From positions 29,588,144 through 29,652,143 of the forward strand of contig OX485809.1 in the NCBI GenBank assembly GCA_950295325.1: a DNA stretch of 64,000 nt. Direction: 5' to 3'. How positions within the stretch are numbered: the first letter of the stretch is position 1; each line of letters begins with the position of its first letter. The stretch comes from Polytrichum commune (taxonomy: Eukaryota; Streptophyta; Polytrichopsida; Polytrichales; Polytrichaceae). A model generated the notes under the pieces. The model saw only the letters and a list, made by a program, of their open reading frames with translations, was not told where the DNA came from and searched no databases. The translations under genes were made by a program, and so were the position numbers. Below, one piece after another: positions 10,807 through 22,754 of this stretch.

Positions 10807-12726
10807 TGTGGGGACACGCGAACACCAAAAGTTCCGGATTGGCGGGTTTTTGTGCCAAATCCGGATATTTCCGGGTGACCTTAGTATCGTCCAGGGATTC
10901 TGTGAAGTGTAGGAGGTAGAGACTTTCCGGAACTGTTTGTTTCCCCTCTTCTTTTATATTTTCCGGAAATCCTAGTTTCCGGCCTTTTTGAAGTCCTCCT
11001 GTATCCGGAACTTCCTCTTCCGGATTTGACTCCTAAGTCCCAGACGGATTGTTTCCTCCCTAAAATATCTTTGTACTACGTTCTATCCTCCCTTAATGAT
11101 GGGTATTTTCCGGTGAAGACGTCCTTCTCTAGAGGGGGGTCCGGATCTTCCCTCACAACCAAGCCGGATTGATCAGGTCCGGATTGGCAGGTCACACAGG
11201 GAGTCCGGATTACCTCCTAGGACTACAACGACAAGAGGGTGCCGGATTCCACGAAGGGGGGTAAGCTCAACAGAGTGAAAGAGTGATCCGTACCACGTTC
11301 CGGAATATCTTGTCTCTACGCTACTCGGATATCCGGATCGATGGTGTCTCCTTCCCCCTTCCTCCGGATCTGTATCCCCTCATCCGGAATCCTAACTTAC
11401 TCCTGTACTTCTCCGGATCTCATCCGGCTAGTACTACCTTTGGCTCTACTGAATCCGGGCTAACTAGGCGATCCGTACCATTTTCCGGATTGGTCCGTCT
11501 AAAGGCGGTGGGACCTCTTCAGAAGCTCGGATGGCATGAATCCGGATCCCTCCCGGACTTCACCCAATCCTCCCAGCGGCTATCCCACCTAGACGTTTCC
11601 CGACCAGCCGGGAAAATGAGGTTTCCCTCCCACTACACCCGGAAAGGTTCCGGAAGGTAATGACTAGTGATCTGATCCGGGTCTCCCCTTCCGGCGGACG
11701 GATCCGGTATACAACTGCCTGGGGCTCTACTAAATCTGAGATAACTGGGCGATCCGTACCACTTTCCGGATTGTTCCGTCCGAGGGCGGTGAGACCTCTC
11801 AAAAGATCGGATGGCGTAAATCCGGATCCCTTCCGGATTTTACCCAGTCCTACCAGCGGCTATCCCACCCGGACGTTACCCAAACATCCGGAATAGTGAG
11901 GTTTCCTTCCCACTACACTCAAAAAGGATCCCTAGGCTTGCAACCGGATCTAATCCGGGTTTCCTCTCCTTTGTTCTATTCGGACTTCCTACTCCTTCCT
12001 TACTTCTAGCGTACAACAACCTCCCAATCCGTCCGTGCACAAAACAAATGAGAATAGGTGAAGATCTAGAGTTTTATTGAGTAGGGAGCAACACAATACA
12101 ACAATGGAGAAGGAACACTTCTCCAGCTCCTTATTCAGCCTTAAGTAGAGGCTGTGATCCCTAACTAAGGGTGGCGGCCCAGGCGGCCGCCCTGGAAAAC
12201 CCTAACTGCGAGAAATCCGGAACTTCGGACTTTCCGGATTTATCGGAAGATCCGGAATTCCCGGATCTTGATCTGCTGACACAAAATTTGAATTGCATGC
12301 TCGCCTAAGTCTGATCTACCTATTCCTGCTGTCCTAATTCTGATCTACCTACAGCTGCATGCCTAAGTCTAATTCAAGTGGTGTGGTGCTTTTTCGCCGC
12401 CTTTCCATTTTTGGTTTGACTTGGTAATCCGTTGATGGCGGAAGCTCCTCCTCCGGGGGCAAAAGAGTCTCCTTGGTTGCTGAAGGCCCTAGCCGCTGAA
12501 GGCCCGGTTTGCTCCCGGGATCCGGAATTTGACTTAAATTCCGGTCCGGCCAAAGTATCAGTTTTAACCATTTTATCGTGTAAGGCGGAGTTCAAAAACC
12601 CATTATTCCTAATACGGCTAAAACACTCAAATAAACCTGATTACCCCTAGGTTAGCATGGTAAAATACGGAATTTGGATCCGTATTTCCGTATTTCCGTA
12701 TTCCGGCGAAAAAGTGGGCTCCCACA
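10807..12726 (+). mobile_element. Family-B solo LTR (1920 bp) inside element 2's LTR
   Basis: It begins TGTGGGGACACG and ends GGGCTCCCACA, with perfect target duplications TGAGC (10802-10806 and 12727-12731). Removing it restores a continuous family-A LTR. It is almost identical to 30450-32361: the differences I see are a few transitions at the left end, two near the right end, and one extra 8-bp unit (TCCGTATT) here. It is very rich in TCCGGA/TCCGGAT motifs. Frames of 72-125 codons occur identically in both copies but resemble no protein I know. Confidence 0.9.
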
Positions 12727-12927
12727 TGAGCTACGCATAACTCATGGCCTTACCCTTGTGCCTCCTAGTCTTTGTGGGTGGGAGGCGTTCCCAACGCCCG
12801 GGGCCCTCACCCACACTAGGATCACTTGGGCCCTCTCACCAACGGCGCCACAAGTCCCGGGTGTCACTCCGGTGTCCCCCTTGTGCCCATGGTGTTTCGG
12901 GCACTCCTCATGGAGAGGTGCGCGACA

Positions 12928-13720
12928 CTCACCCCCACCAAACGGAGTCGATGCCCTCATCGACTATACTCGTAGTCGGCACACCAATTCTCAAGTTGCC
13001 ATCCTCTATGGTGCGGCATTGTGTTTACCTTAGGGCGTGACCCCCACAATGCATCTTCAAATTTGGCATAGTCCCAAAGGTGTCGTTCCTAGGTGGTCCG
13101 TTAGCGACCTTGGATCTCTCATCCAAGGACCTAACCTATACTAGACCCACCTACTTTGGGACTCACTTGGGTTGCCCCTCCTTTGGGGCCTCCCCCGTTA
13201 GGCTCCACTAGCCTAACGTGACACATCTAGGCGAGACCTCAACGCTTCCACTAAGTTGTCTCGGTTGCAACTCCGAGATGGCTTTCCATTGTTAAGCCAC
13301 GCCTCGATCGCACGGGGGTGATGCCAAGTCCCGCCCGACTCGGTTCCCACTTTGCTCTTTCGAGACATGGGTTCATGACTCCCATGCGCCAACTCTCGTT
13401 AGCTCGCGGGTAGCACTTTTATGAGCACGCGCCATCACCTTGTCCCCGCCCGGACAAGCCCACAACTAAGAAGTTTCTTGGTTTTATCCAAGGCCCCTCC
13501 AAGCCATGGCCCCAATTATTCGGCTTACCCAACCTAGTTTGGCATGTCTATTCCCCCTCTTCCATTAACCAAGCACAAGTACAAGACTAGGACCTCATCT
13601 CATACTTTTCTCTTTGCACCACTAAAGTTTGGACTTTATTCCCTCAAGCCAAAGAACAAGTTCATGTTGTGGAGTAATTAACCTCGAAGCTAAGTGTGCT
13701 ACTAGCGTCTCTCCCCCACT
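12928..13720 (-). other. Element 2 3' untranslated region and polypurine tract
   Basis: Just inside the left LTR the minus strand reads GGTGGGGGTGAG directly before TGTCGCG, a polypurine tract for plus-strand priming. The following 0.8 kb up to the chromodomain has no retroelement domain and is shared with element 3 (18922-19720) and, split by the family-C LTR, element 1. Confidence 0.65.
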
Positions 13721-13769
13721 AAAGGAGATTGATGTCCTCATCAATGCCTTTGCTTCATTTTATTGGAAT

Positions 13770-15200
13770 CCTTAGCCTTAGTTTCTTCAAAGTGCTTCAC
13801 CAATTCATTGGTGTTCACCATGTCTCTTGCCGCCACCCAAGCGGTTTCTTTCTCATGGTATCCTTACCATTTCACCAAGTACTCCTTTGTACATTTTCTT
13901 TCATTTTCACTTGGGATTCCTACACTTGAGGATGCCTTCCTACCTCATGTTCCAAGTGACCTCCACAAGGTCGGGACGTGGCCTAATCACTTGCTTGGGA
14001 TCGGGCCACAAGGTGTCGTCCTAAAATGACTTTCGTAATGAGACATGAAATGTGGGATGCACTTTGATCTCCGGCAGTAATTCCAACGTATACATGTTCT
14101 TCAACACTTGTTCCACAATGGAAAACGAAGCTCCAATTTTGGACATGAACTTTTGGAGTAAGGTCTTTGGGCAAGGTGAAGTTGTCCACATTCAACAACA
14201 CCTTTTCGGCCCGCCTCATACTCCACTTCGCGTCTTCCGGCATTGATTTGCACTTCGTAGCACCTTCGGGCTTTCTCCACCAACAACTTGGTCATCTCCA
14301 AGACTTGTTTACCATCCTTGGCCAAGTCCTCACCATCTAGGTTGAACTCTAGTGTTAAATGTGCCCCCTCGAGAGCTAGGTTAATAGGTTGGAGCGCATC
14401 CACTCCATAAGCCACCACGAAAGACCACCCCTTGTTAGCCAAGTGCGTGGCTACATTGCAATTACACTCCGCTCGACCCACATAGTCCGCCCAATCTCCT
14501 TGGTCCGCCCCCACCAAGTTCCTCAAGTATTGCTTCAAGACTCCATTCACACGCTCCGCTTTCCCATCCATTTGGGAATGCAAGGCCGTGCTAAACCTTA
14601 GTTTCATTCCGACCTCCTTAGAGAAATGCATTGAAAATGCACTTGTCAACTTTAGATCTTGATCCCACACAATCACTCTTGGCAACCCGTGGTGCCTCAA
14701 CCATCCTTTGAGAAAAGGCTATGCGGTCTCCAACGCGGTGGCGGTTCCCACAATCGGCACCATGTGTGCCAACTTGGCAAACCGCTCTACCATCAACAAG
14801 ATGGCATCATACCCATGTGACTCCGGCAAACTTATGATCAAGTCCATGCACATACTATGTCATGGCCCCGGCGGGATAGGCAACGGTTGCAAGAAACCGC
14901 CTTGCTTTTGGTAAGAGGCTCGGTTCACTTGGCACTTTATTCACGCCTTCACAAAGTGGGCTATATCCTCCTTTATGCACCGCCAACGGTATCTCTTTGA
15001 CACCATTCTATGGCGGTTGTTTCTTTCTCCTTTATGGCCGGGAATAGGACTATCGTATTCCTCCTTCAAAACCGATAGCCTCAACTTGCCTTGTGGCACA
15101 TACACCCAACTTTGCTTGCACTTGAACAATCCGTCCACCAACTTAACCTCTTTGAGCACCTTGCTCTTGCAAAGCTCACCTAAAAGCATTTGTGCTTTGG
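13770..15200 (-). pseudogene. Integrase with chromodomain, element 2
   Basis: Reading on the minus strand: the zinc-binding region (15189-14941, DGLFKCKQSW and GHKGERNNRHRM), then the DDE core. The 199-codon frame 14700-14101 covers RHHGLPRVIVWDQD, KAERVNGVLKQYLRN and the linker toward the C-terminus. A chromodomain follows at about 13890-13780 (KEYLVKW, stop, GYHEKE, ELVKHFEETK). The in-frame TAG at 14719-14721 splits the core and is shared with elements 1 and 3. The chromodomain places the family among the chromoviruses. Confidence 0.8.
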
Positions 15201-15209
15201 GGTAGTTAA

Positions 15210-16720
15210 TTTACCCCTCCCGTATCTTGCATCACAAGTTTCCTTCGCCGGCACACATTAGCCACAAGGTTTGGATGGTTCTCATTGCTTGGAACTCTTC
15301 CGGCCTACTTAGCGCATCCGGCACCACATTTCCACGGTCCGGTTTGTGGAGCAAATCCACCTTCATAAGCGCCAAACTATCATGCCACCGCAATGACTTG
15401 GCGCTTACTTGCGCTTGAATGTCAAAATTCTTTTAGGACACATTGTCCATATAGACCTTTGCTTTGTGCGACCCCAAATAGTGTCGCCATATTTTCAAGT
15501 AATGCACTACGGCAAAGAAGTTCTTTGTCATGAGTTGGTTGTCTTCTTTGACAACCATCGAGCTTCATGCTCCCATATGCAATGGCCATCCAATTACACA
15601 TAATCCACCATTGGCAAAGTCCTTCACCCCCGTATGCACCTCAAAAGGTTTGTCAAGCTCCGCGAACTTGAGCACGGGCGTCTAAGAACACTTGCTCTCA
15701 AGCTCCCCAAAGACTTGGTGGTAAGGCTCATCCCACTCTTGGGATAGCCAATTCTTCCACAAGTCGGATAAGGTCGGATAACCATCAAGCTTAACGCTCT
15801 CATATGCAATGGCCATCCATCTTACGTTAACCATCCGCCAATGGCAAAGTCACTCGTCCCCCCCATATGCACCTCAAAAGGTTTGTCAAGCTCCGCGAGC
15901 TTGAACACGGGTGGCAAAGACAACTTTGTATTAAGCTCCCCAAAGACTTTGGGGCAAGGCTCATCCCACTTTTGAGATAGCCATTTCTTTCACAAGTCGC
16001 ACAAGATTTGACAACCTTTAAGCTTAATGCTCCCATATGCAATGGGCATCCATCTTGGATCAACATCCACCAATGGTAAAGTTACTCGCCCCCGTATGCA
16101 CCTCAAAAGGTTTGTCAAATTTCGCAAACTTAAGCACGGGCGGCGAAGAGAACTTGGTCTTAAGCTCCTTAAAGACTTGGTGGCAAGGCTCATCCCACTT
16201 TTGGGATAGCCATTTCTTGCATAAGTTGGACAAGGTTGGACAACCATCGAGCTTCATGCTCTTATATGCAATGCCATCCATTTTGCCTCAACATCCGCCA
16301 ATGCTAAAGTCACTCGCCCCCGTATGCACCTCAAAAGGTTTGTCAAAGTCCGCGAACTTAAGCACGGGCGGCGAAGAGAACTTGTTTTTGAGCCCCCAAA
16401 GGCTTGGTGACAAAGCTCATCCCACTCTTGGGATAGCCATTTTCCTCAATAAGTTGAATAAGGTCCTAGCAACCTTAGAAAACTCTCGAATGAAGTTGTG
16501 GTACTAATTGGCTAGGCCAACAAATGACCTAAGCCCTTTTGAATCAAGGGCCAATTCTCCTTTTGCATTGCCTTGACATTCTTCATGTTCGTCCACCAAC
16601 TTCCTTTGTCACCACATACCTCAGGAACTCAATCTCTCGTTGAGCAAAGTTATTTTTCACTCCTTGGCGGTAATTTTTTTGGGCAACACATTGGTGAATA
16701 CATCCTTGTATTTCACCAAC
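15210..16720 (-). pseudogene. RT-RNase H region with four tandem repeat units, element 2
   Basis: The repeat boundaries (GGGATAGCCA-type on plus) lie near 15740, 15973, 16202 and 16429. Each unit covers the end of RT and the first strands of RNase H: WLSQKWDEPCHQVFKELK, SPPVLKFA, FEVHTGASNFTIGG, IAYGS.KLDG. The catalytic TDAS is TGAS in the units. The remainder of RNase H (QRRQPTHDKELF, KIWRHYLGSH in translation) follows near 15545-15430. Stops and frameshifts are present. Confidence 0.75.
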
Positions 16721-16799
16721 ATCACACCAATGTTGTTTGGGGGAGGCCCATCTTTCCTAGCCTCCCCATACGTTCCTTGGAGTTGCTCCAATTGAACCA

Positions 16800-17940
16800 C
16801 GACCATTATGTTTTCTTTTTTTTCATTCGGTCCATTAAGACCAAATTCAACTTAGGTCCTCCTACTATAGGAGTCATTGTTAATTTGAACTTCAATTCTT
16901 TGCCATTATGACACATCATAATGCACCGCAAGCACACCGGCTTGCACCTCACATCTATCATGTGAGTTTCAAAGAAGGCGGCCTTCACAATGACATGCAT
17001 TTTATCTATTTCACTTGGTGTGAAATTTTGACAAAAATCCAATGTCCCACGTTGAAAGGTTACATGCATCGCGGCCTCCTTTGTCTCATGCGGATCGCCC
17101 TTTCCAAACCGCACCTTGGTGGGCTTGCCCGCTCTACCAATAGGTAAGCCCCAACTCCCTTATGAATTTTGGGCTCAAGAAGAAGTGGTAGCCTCTTTGT
17201 CAACCCATGAGACAAGTCTCCCATTCATTTGAGCCTCAAGGTACAAAAGACTTGGCCTTGGCTTAAGGCTACTAGCCTTGGCCACAATGCCATCGTCTTA
17301 CATTCGGTTCGCGGCACAAGTATTATTTGGCGGGGTACCTATCTCCCCTCAACGTCCATTGTTGTAACGCACCGCCAAATTGCTTAATGGGGTCATCGGC
17401 CTTGATGCTCATGGCAATTTTGATGATCCCCGCCACAACCTCAATAAACTTTGGAAATTTGAACTTGGTCTTCACCACCCGCTTTTGAAACCCACCTAAA
17501 ACGATGCATTTCTTAGAAAGCTCGTTCATCTAAGATGTACAATTCATTTGGGTGTGAAATGCGCGCATATACGCCTTAAGAGGCCCGGACGCCTCATTTC
17601 CACCAAATTCATTCCAACATCAATACCTTCCAAGCATTTCGAATTGGAATTTCAATCGAACATTAATGCCCTCCAAGGTTTTGGGTGCATTCGGTATTCT
17701 AGGCCCCAAATGTTTTTTTTTTTTGAGGTGTGCAGGAGCCCTTTCAAAGGACTCCACCATTTTCCTTATTGAATCCACCACCATGCCCACCATTGTCATT
17801 AGAACTAATGGTATAGTCAAATTCCATTTACACATGATCTTTGTTCCAATTTGAGCCTCACAACCTTTTGGAAACCCCGGGCTCACCATCATAACCTGCA
17901 TTTTTGATAGCCATGTTTCCCTCAAAGTGCGAGCTCAAAA
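16800..17940 (-). pseudogene. Protease and gag remnants, element 2
   Basis: 17114-16806 is the C-terminal half of protease (FTPSEIDEMH-like). Near 17160-17230 the active-site context reads WVDKEAT, so Asp is kept but Thr-Gly has become Lys-Glu. 17529-17323 encodes gag (ELSKKCIVLGGFQKRVVKT) and 17925-17620 the N-terminal gag region. The reading is interrupted. Element 3 is inserted at 17948 just before the leader. Confidence 0.65.
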
Positions 17941-17948
17941 CTTGGAAC

Positions 17949-18921
17949 TGTCGCAACCCTTGCTAAGCCCCTTTGACAATCTTGCCAATTTTCAATTTTA
18001 GCAAAGGTTACGAGCGCTAACCATTTGCATTCCGCCATGCTAATGGTTAGCTCCTCTTACCCCGGACCTTATAGTTCATAGGAGGGAACCAACCCTCCTA
18101 CTTTGCTTTTGGGACTCACCCTTTAATCGGTAACCATTCCTTAGATGTGGACTTCCATCCATGGAAGTCCAATCCTATGTTGATCATCGCATTGCCGGAG
18201 CAACACTACAACAACCCGAACCATACTAGGCAACTATGGCCTCACATTAGGCCAATGCCAATGGAGGCCGTGCCGTTCGGCCTCGGGTGGGTGAGGCCAC
18301 ACCACCTCACCCATATAAGCCTCTAGGACTCTACGCGGGGCCCCTACCCCACCGTCAACCAACCTCTTGTCTCTCTACCAAGAGTTGGGGCCAAGTGGAC
18401 ATTTTCCTTTAGCTGCTGGGCCTAGAACCGCCCAGCAGCTTCAGACCATCATAACTTCCTTGTATGATGTCTGATCATAACAACCAACCACTCCATCTTC
18501 ATCTACGTTTCACGTAGATGCCGATGGACTCCTCACTTGCCCCATTCGGGCAAGTATTGAGGAAGTTATGCCTGTTTGAACCTTGGCAGTCCCGGGAATC
18601 ACTCCCAGGCACTGCTGTAACAGGGCGCTGTCCCGGGACAGCGCCCCACTCAAATGGCCATAACTCCTAGCTCACACCTCCGATTGAGGTGTTCTTGAGC
18701 TTTCTAGAATCACCACGCCATGAGCTACGCATAACTCATGGCCTCACCCTCATGCCTCCTAGTCTTTGTGGGTGGGAGGCGTTCCCAACGCCCGGGGCCC
18801 TCACCCACACTAGGATCACTTGGGCCCTCTCACCAATGGCGCCACAAGTCCCGGGTGTCACTCCGGGGTCCCCCTTGTGCCCATGGTGTTTCGGGCACTC
18901 CTTATGGAGAGGTGCGCGACA
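17949..18921 (-). repeat. Left (3') LTR of element 3
   Basis: 973 bp from TGTCGC to GCGACA, with a 6-bp terminal inverted repeat TGTCGC/GCGACA. It is nearly identical to 24109-25081; the differences seen are T/A at 18031 versus 24191 and T/C shortly after. The frames in it are not genes. Confidence 0.92.
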
Positions 18922-19769
18922 GGAACCCCCACCAAACGGAGTCGATGCCCTCATCGACTATACTCTTAGTCGGCACACCAATTCTCAAGTTGCCATCCTC
19001 TATGGTGCGGCATTGTGTTTACCTTAGGGCGCGACCCCCACAATGCATCTTCAAATTTGGCATAGTCCCAAAGGTGTCGTTCCTAGGTGGTCCGTTAGCG
19101 ACCTTGGATCTCTCATCCAAGGACCTAACCTATACTAGACCCACCTACTTTGGGACTCACTTGGGTTGCCCCTCCTTTGGGGCCTCCCCCGTTAGGCTCC
19201 ATTAGCCTAACGTGACACATCTAGGCGAGACCTCAACGCTTCCACTAAGTTGTCTCGGTTGCAACTCCGAGATGGCTTTCCATTGTTAAGCCACGCCTCG
19301 ATCGCACGGGGGTGATGCCAAGTCCCGCCCGACTCGGTTCCCACTTTGCTCTTTCGAGACATGGGTTCATGACTCCCATGCGCCAACTCTCGTTAGCTCG
19401 CGGGTAGCACTTTTATGAGCACGCGCCATCACCTTGTCCCCGCCCGGACAAGCCCACAACTAAGAAGTTTCTTGGTTTTATCCAAGGCCCCTCCTAGCCA
19501 TGGCCCCCAATTACTCGGCTTACCCAACCTAGTTTGGCATGTCTATTCCCCCTCTTCCATTAACCAAGCACAAGTACAAGACTAGGACCTCATCTCATAC
19601 TTTTCTCTTTGCACCACTAAAGTTTGGACTTTATTCCCTCAAGCCAAAGAACAAGTTCATGTTGTGGAGTAATTAACCTCGAAGCTAAGTGTGCTACTAG
19701 CGTCTCTCCCCCACTAAAGGAGATTGATGTCCTCATCAATGCCTAGGCTTCATTTCATTGGAGTGTCTA

Positions 19770-21200
19770 GCCTTAGTTTCTTCAAAGTGCTTTACCAATT
19801 CCTTGCCGTTCATCATGTCTCTTGCCGCTACCCAAACGGCTTCTTTCTCATGGTATCCTCACCATTTCACCAACTACTCCTTTGTACATTTTCTTTCCTT
19901 TTCACTTGGGCTTCCTACACTTGAGGATGCCCTCCTACCTCATGTTCCAAATGACGTCCACAAGGTCGGGACGTGGCCTAATCACTTGCTTGTGTTCGGG
20001 ACACAAGGTGTCGTCCTAAAATGACTTTCGTAATGAGACATGAAATGTCGGATGCACTTTGATCTCCGGCAGTAATTCCAATCTATACATGTCCTTGAAC
20101 ACTTGTTCCATAATGGAAAACAAAGCTCCAATTTTGGACATGAACTTTGGAGTGAGGCCTTCCGGCTAAGTGAAGTTGTTCACATTCAACAACACCTTTT
20201 GGTCCACCTCATTCTCCACTTCGCGTCTTCCGGCATTGACTTGCACTCCGTAGCACCTTCGGGCTTTCTCCACCAACAACTTGGTCATCTCCAAGTCTTG
20301 TTCACCATCCTTGGCCAAATCCTCACCATCTTGGTTGAACTCTAGTGTTGAATGTGCTCCCTCGAGAGCTAGGTTAATAGGTTGGAGCGCATCCACTCCA
20401 TAAGCCACCACCAAAGACCACCCCTTGGTAGCCAAGTGCGTGGCTACATTGCAATTACACTCCGCTCGACCCACATAGTCCGCCAAATCTCCTTGGTCCG
20501 CCCCCACCAAGTTCCTCAAGTATTGCTTCAAGACTCCATTCACATCCTCCGCTTTCTCATCCACTTGGGAATGCAAGGTCGTGCTAAACCTTAGTTTCAT
20601 TCCGACCTCCTTAGAGAAATGCATTGAAAATGCACTTGTGAACTTTGGATCTTGATCCCACACAATCACTCTTGGCAACCCGTGGTGCCTCAACCATCCT
20701 TTGAGAAAAGGCTATGCGGTCTCCAACGCGGTGGCGGCTCCCACAATCGGCACCATGTGTGCCAACTTGGCAAACCGCTCTACCATCAACAAGATGGCAT
20801 CATACCCATGTGACTCCGGCAAACTTGTGATCAAGTCCATGCACATACTATGCCATGGCGCTGACGGGATAGGCAACGGTTGCAAGAAACCGCCTTGCTT
20901 TTGGTAAGAGGCTCGGTTCATTTGAACCTTGATTCAAGCCTTCACAAAGTGGGCTATATCTTCCTTTACGCACCGCCAATGGTACCTCCATGACACCATT
21001 CTATGGCGGTTTTTTTTTTTTTCTCCTCTATGGCCGGCAATAGGGCTATCACATTTTTCCTTCAAAACCGATAGCTTCAACTTGCCTTGTGGCACAAATA
21101 CCCGACTTTGTTTGCACTTGAACAATCCGTCCACCAACTTAACCTCTTTGAGCACCTTGCTCTTGCGAAGCTCACCTAAAAGCTTTTGTGCTTTGGGGTA
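19770..21200 (-). pseudogene. Integrase with chromodomain, element 3
   Basis: On the minus strand, 21155-20934 is the zinc-binding domain. 20921-20712 is the first part of the core, with PSAPWHSMCMDLITSLPES and YDAILLMVERFAKLAHMVP holding the first catalytic Asp. After one in-frame TAG (20712-20714) the same frame continues at 20711 and runs to 20166 (RHHGLPRVIVWDQDPKFTS, the second Asp, and the Glu region). The chromodomain lies near 19885-19780 and has two stops. Apart from the stop the core keeps its D, D and E contexts. Confidence 0.85.
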
Positions 21201-21209
21201 ATTAATTTA

Positions 21210-22720
21210 CCCCTCCCGTATCTTGCATCACAAGTTTCCTTCGCCAGCACACATTAGCCACAAGGTTTGGATGGTTCTCATTGCTTGGAACTCTTCTGGC
21301 CTACTTAGCGCATCCGGCACCACATTTCCACGGTCCGGTTTGTGGATTAAATCCACCTTCATAAGCGCCAAACTATCATGTCACCGCAATGACTTGGCGC
21401 TCACTTACGCTTGAATGTCAAAATACTTTTAGGACATATTGTCCATGTAGACCTTTGCTATGTGCAACCCCAAATAGTGTCGCCACATCTTCAAGCAATG
21501 CACTACGGCAAAGAAATTCTTTGTCATGAGTTGGTTGTCTTCTTTGACAACCATCGAGCTTCATGCTCCCATATGCAATGGCCATCCAATTACACATAAT
21601 CCACCATTGGCAAAGTCGCTCACCCCCGTATGCACCTCAAAAGGTTTGTCAAGCTCCGCGAACTTGAGCACGGGCGTCTAAAAACACTTGCTCTCAAGCT
21701 CCCCAAAGACTTGGTGGCAAGGCTCATCCCACTCTTGGGATAGTCATTTCTTCCACAAGTCGGATAAGGTCGGATAACCATCAAGCTTAACGCTCTCATA
21801 TGCAATGGCCATCCATCCTACGTTAACCATCCGCCAATGGCAAAGTCACTCGCCTCCCCCGTATGCACCTCAAAAGGTTTGTCAAGCTCCGCGAACTTGA
21901 ACACGGGTGGCAAAGACAATTTTGTATTAAGCTCCCCAAAGACTTTGGGGCAAGGCTCATCCCACTCTTGAGATAGCTATTTCTTTCATAGGTCGCACAA
22001 GGTTTGACAACCTTTAAGCTTAATACTCCCATATGCAATGGGCATCCATCTTGGATCAACATCCGCCAATGGTAAAGTCACTCGCCCCCGTATGCACCTC
22101 AAAAGGTTTGACAAATTTCGCAAACTTGAGTACGGGCGGCGAAGAGAACTTGGTCTTAAGCTCTCCAAAGACTTGGAGACACGGCTCAACCCACTCTTGG
22201 GATAGCCATTTCTTTCACAAGTCGCATAAGGTTCGGCAACCATGGAGCTTAATGCTCCCATAAGCAATGGTCATTCATCGTGGATCAACATCCGCCAATG
22301 GTAAAGTCACTCGCCCCCGTATGCACCTCAAAAGGTTTGTCAAAGTTCGCGAACTTAAGCACGGGTGGCGAAAAGAACTTGTTTTTGAGCTCCCCAAAGG
22401 CTTGGTGACAAGGCTCATCCCACTCTTGGGATAGCCATTTTCCTCAATAAGTTGAATAAGGTCCTAACAATCTTAGAAAACTCTCGAATGAAGTGGTGGT
22501 AGTAGTTGGCTAGGCCAACAAATGACCTAAGCCATTTTTGAATGAAGGGCCAATTATCCTTTTGGATTGCCTTGACATTCTTCATGTTCGTCCACCAACT
22601 TCCTTTGTCACCACATACCTTAAGAACTCAATCTCTCGTTGAGCAAAGTTATTTTCCACTCCTTGGCGGTAACTTTTTAGGCAACACATTGGTGAATACA
22701 TCCTTGTATCTCACCAACAT
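21210..22720 (-). pseudogene. RT-RNase H region with four tandem repeat units, element 3
   Basis: The organisation is the same as in element 2. Unit boundaries are near 21736, 21969, 22198 and 22427 (periods 233, 229 and 229, close to 76 codons). The units encode the RT connection and the first part of RNase H with FEVHTG. The LTRs say this copy is young, so the repeats were present in the source element. Confidence 0.75.
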
Positions 22721-22754
22721 CACACCAATGTTGTTTGGAGGAGGCCCATCTTTC

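Noticed and set aside
11283-11896. Frames of 78-125 codons in the family-B LTR, identical at 30926-31539
   Set aside because: Identity only reflects the youth of the two LTR copies. The peptides are low-complexity products of the TCCGGAT motifs.
12674-13040. Overlapping 72-125 codon frames on both strands in the family-A LTRs (also at 2068, 6259, 18689, 24849, 25846, 26629 and 28994)
   Set aside because: They recur wherever the LTR occurs, on both strands, follow the GC-rich palindromic sequence and resemble no protein domain.
13729-14029. Plus-strand frames over the pol regions (13729, 19724, 5164, 7126, 14708 and 20701 series)
   Set aside because: They are antisense shadows of the chromodomain and integrase reading on the minus strand.
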